DNA of 64,000 bases, taken from the NCBI RefSeq assembly GCF_001975705.1, contig NZ_CP015093.1, forward strand, positions 1,860,001 through 1,924,000. Direction: 5' to 3'. Below the pieces are notes generated by a model. The model had not been told where the DNA came from, did not search any database, and worked only from the letters and a program-made list of their open reading frames with translations. The stretch's first letter is position 1, and each line of letters begins with the position of its first letter. Shown piece after piece: positions 62,070 to 64,000 of the stretch. The DNA comes from Salipiger abyssi (GTDB lineage: Bacteria > Pseudomonadota > Alphaproteobacteria > Rhodobacterales > Rhodobacteraceae). The translations under genes and the position numbers were made by a program.

Positions 62070-62774
62070 ATGTTCTTTAGATTCATAAAATTGTCCGGCT
62101 GGTTCGGGGATACGCCATTTTGGGGGAGCGGGCCGTTTGGCGACCATGGTCCGGGCAGATCTCATGACGCGCCGGGGCATCATCATGGACACGGCGCTGG
62201 TCATCACCACCACGGCCGTGGCCATGGCTGGGGGCATGGCTGCGAGGAGAACGAGCCGCTCGGCACGCAGCAATACAATGCCGACGCCGGTAGCAACCTG
62301 ATCAAGGTGCCGGAAGGATATGCTGCCATTATCGCTGGCAATGAAGGTGACGACACCATGAAGGGCGGCGAATTCGACGACCTTCTGTTCGGCAATCGCG
62401 ATGACGACCTCATCTACGGCAACGATGGCGACGACACGCTTTATGGCGGGTTGGGCAGCGACACGCTTGACGGCGGCAGGGGCAACGATGTGATCAGCGG
62501 CGACGCGGGACTCGATTTCCTGTCGGGCGGCGCGGGTGAAGATCGCTTTGAGTTCCGGGCCAGCGCGATTGGTGACGGGCTGGTCGATACCATTATGGAT
62601 TTCGATGCGGACGCCGATACGATCCTGTTCCTGAACGAAGCAGCCGCCGATGTCAGCTTTGCCCAGAACGGTGCCGATGTGGAAATCCTGGTTGACGGTG
62701 TGACCGAGGTGCTTGTGACCGATGCCGATGCGGGTGATGTGGCATCCCTCACGGACTACGGCGTCACCGTCTGA
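62070..62774 (+). CDS. His-rich RTX calcium-binding protein
   Basis: A 234-residue protein. An aromatic, Gly-rich N-terminus is followed by a His/Gly tract (about 31-57; GHHHGHGAGHHHHGRGHGWG) and then about six RTX nonapeptides of GGxGxDxL type (about 90-155; GNEGDDTMKGG, YGNDGDDTLYGG, GGRGNDVISGD). The C-terminus resembles the type I secretion region of serralysin-like proteins. No Sec signal is seen, so type I secretion is likely. The His tract could bind metal. It sits among polysaccharide genes and may bind the matrix. Confidence 0.88.
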   Translation: MFFRFIKLSGWFGDTPFWGSGPFGDHGPGRSHDAPGHHHGHGAGHHHHGRGHGWGHGCEENEPLGTQQYNADAGSNLIKVPEGYAAIIAGNEGDDTMKGGEFDDLLFGNRDDDLIYGNDGDDTLYGGLGSDTLDGGRGNDVISGDAGLDFLSGGAGEDRFEFRASAIGDGLVDTIMDFDADADTILFLNEAAADVSFAQNGADVEILVDGVTEVLVTDADAGDVASLTDYGVTV

Positions 62775-62791
62775 TTTGGTCGCCGGCTTGG

Positions 62792-64000
62792 CTAAGGGCG
62801 GGTCAGCCGGATGCGGTATTCGGTCAGGTCGCTTTTGCGATTGCCGTTCGGGCCGACCGCGATATCGAGATGGTCGCCCGCTGAAAGGGCCAAATCCACC
62901 AGATCGGCCTCTATCGGGGTCTTTCCGCTGTTCTCGAAAAGCGGCGCACCGTTTTTTGTAATCGTGACGGCGATGCCGTCGTCGCTTCGATCGGTCACGG
63001 CGAAGCGGGCGGAGAGAGACACCGTCTGGTCCTCGGGCGCGGTGTAACGATGGACGATGTCTACCGGGCTGTCGCCGCGTCCGCCGGGCAGCAGCATCTC
63101 GGCGGTGAGGCGGATCGGGCCGAAATCGGGATTGCCGCGATAGGGAAACCACGGTGTCCCGCGCGCTTCCTGTCCGGGTAGCGTGTGCAGGGAGATGTCG
63201 CGATTGCCTCGCCGGGCGAACCGGGCGAACCCGTCGCCTTTGGCCAGGGCTTCATCGCCTTCCGGATAGGCGAATTGATGGTAACTGTCCGCAATCAGGG
63301 CGCTCTTGCCCATCGTGACCCGGTTGCCAATGCCGCCCTGTGCCGCGACGAAGACAAGCGGCTCGGTTTCAGACAGGCCGAGGGGCCCGGTGACGGTGTT
63401 GCCCTCGGCGTCGAGAACGGTGACGCCCTCGTCCGGCACAACCTCGCGCGGGGCGCCCCAGAGGACCAGCACGCTATCGCCGAACCGGCAGCCATAGGCA
63501 AAGGGGTCGTCCGGTGCGGCATCGGCGACCGGCTGCCCCTCCATATGTTCTGCAATCAGCCGAAAGGCGCGGCCCGCCGGGGTGATCCGCCCCATCGGCG
63601 TATAGAGCGGCACATGTTTTTCGCCGCGCAGATTCATCGGATACCAGACCGCGCGGCTGACACCGCCCAGAGCGAACTGGCAGTAGTTGCGCAGGAAATG
63701 CCCGGCAGCGCGCGCCGGATCGGCATGGGCGAACTCGGTGATCTCAATTGGAAGTCCGGCGGCCTCGGGATGCCGGCGCAGAACCGCGATCTGCCGGGTG
63801 AACTGTTCCGCGGGCGTTGTGTAGGGGTGGATCGCGAGCGCATCCATATACGCGGCGCCGCCTGCGTCGAGGATTTCCCAGAGATAGGCGACCGGAAGCG
63901 AGTGGGTGGCGCCGCCCGAGATCCGGATATCGGGCCTGGCGGCGCGCGCCGCCTTGGCCGCGCTTTCGAGCAGCGGCACATAGGCGCGCGCGCGCTCCAG
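62792..64000 (-). CDS. glycoside hydrolase-like protein (5' end outside window)
   Basis: The frame is open to base 64000, so the start is missing; at least 402 residues are encoded. The first part is the end of a TIM barrel of clan A type with IEITEFAH holding a likely nucleophile Glu and the preceding DALAIHPYTTPAEQ strand. A C-terminal beta-rich region follows (about 250-395). GH5 and GH39-like enzymes are candidates. With the EPS genes it may trim the polysaccharide. Confidence 0.8.
   Translation of the reverse strand: MERARAYVPLLESAAKAARAARPDIRISGGATHSLPVAYLWEILDAGGAAYMDALAIHPYTTPAEQFTRQIAVLRRHPEAAGLPIEITEFAHADPARAAGHFLRNYCQFALGGVSRAVWYPMNLRGEKHVPLYTPMGRITPAGRAFRLIAEHMEGQPVADAAPDDPFAYGCRFGDSVLVLWGAPREVVPDEGVTVLDAEGNTVTGPLGLSETEPLVFVAAQGGIGNRVTMGKSALIADSYHQFAYPEGDEALAKGDGFARFARRGNRDISLHTLPGQEARGTPWFPYRGNPDFGPIRLTAEMLLPGGRGDSPVDIVHRYTAPEDQTVSLSARFAVTDRSDDGIAVTITKNGAPLFENSGKTPIEADLVDLALSAGDHLDIAVGPNGNRKSDLTEYRIRLTRP

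Overview
The window is about 64 kb of GC-rich chromosome from an alphaproteobacterium. Gene content and protein sequences point to the Roseobacter group of the Rhodobacteraceae, perhaps near Salipiger. The pointers are a DmdC-type acyl-CoA dehydrogenase, soxBDAG-purU, the short aa3-oxidase subunit IV, the two-gene spacer inside the pyr cluster, and many small Rhodobacteraceae-type hypothetical proteins. I see no insertion sequence, prophage, CRISPR array or rRNA. One tRNA gene (Ser, anticodon GGA) is present. Both window ends cut genes: a chemoreceptor on the left and a glycoside hydrolase-like protein on the right.

Layout. 1-9.9 kb: chemoreceptor end, PRPP synthetase, DsbA-fold isomerase, a split Ada/Ogt alkylation-repair pair, then a leftward pyrB - two membrane proteins - dihydroorotase-like - plsY cluster, a family-4-like uracil-DNA glycosylase and moaB. 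9.9-17.7 kb: an RND efflux pair, a DsbD-N-like protein, YqgE/AlgH and threonylcarbamoyl-AMP synthase. 17.8-30.2 kb: DmdC-type dehydrogenase coupled to a metallo-beta-lactamase-fold hydrolase, oxidase subunit IV, AzlCD exporter, mobAB, greA, ETF-ubiquinone oxidoreductase, tRNA-Ser, cobO, a phosphoribosyltransferase and an M20 amidohydrolase. 30.2-37.4 kb: one leftward operon with a LacI-type regulator, a PotABCD-type importer, a nucleoside hydrolase and adenine deaminase, which reads as purine nucleoside uptake and salvage. 38-42.8 kb: cyoABCD plus SURF1 (bo3-type quinol oxidase).

42.9-49.9 kb: soxBDAG-purU with a divergent GlxA/GbdR-type regulator, i.e. sarcosine oxidation coupled to one-carbon metabolism. 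50.2-56.5 kb: the least conventional block. A TetR regulator faces an SsuBAC/CmpABC-type importer, followed by an OsmC protein, an acyl-CoA-dehydrogenase-fold flavoprotein and a complete cyanase. I infer uptake and oxidative processing of a compound that ends as cyanate, which cyanase turns into ammonia and CO2. 57-64 kb: the start of an exopolysaccharide cluster (ExoY-type sugar transferase, Wza/ExoF-type export protein, pyruvyl transferase, GT4 glycosyltransferase, His-rich RTX protein, glycoside hydrolase).

Between genes there are dispersed palindromic repeats. A 268-bp element with 35-bp terminal inverted repeats fills the mobB gap, and a related copy with a shared 36-bp core lies near 16.6 kb. 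Short CCCACCCTAC hairpins and a 21-bp motif found twice are also present. Functions are read from sequence only; no database search was possible.
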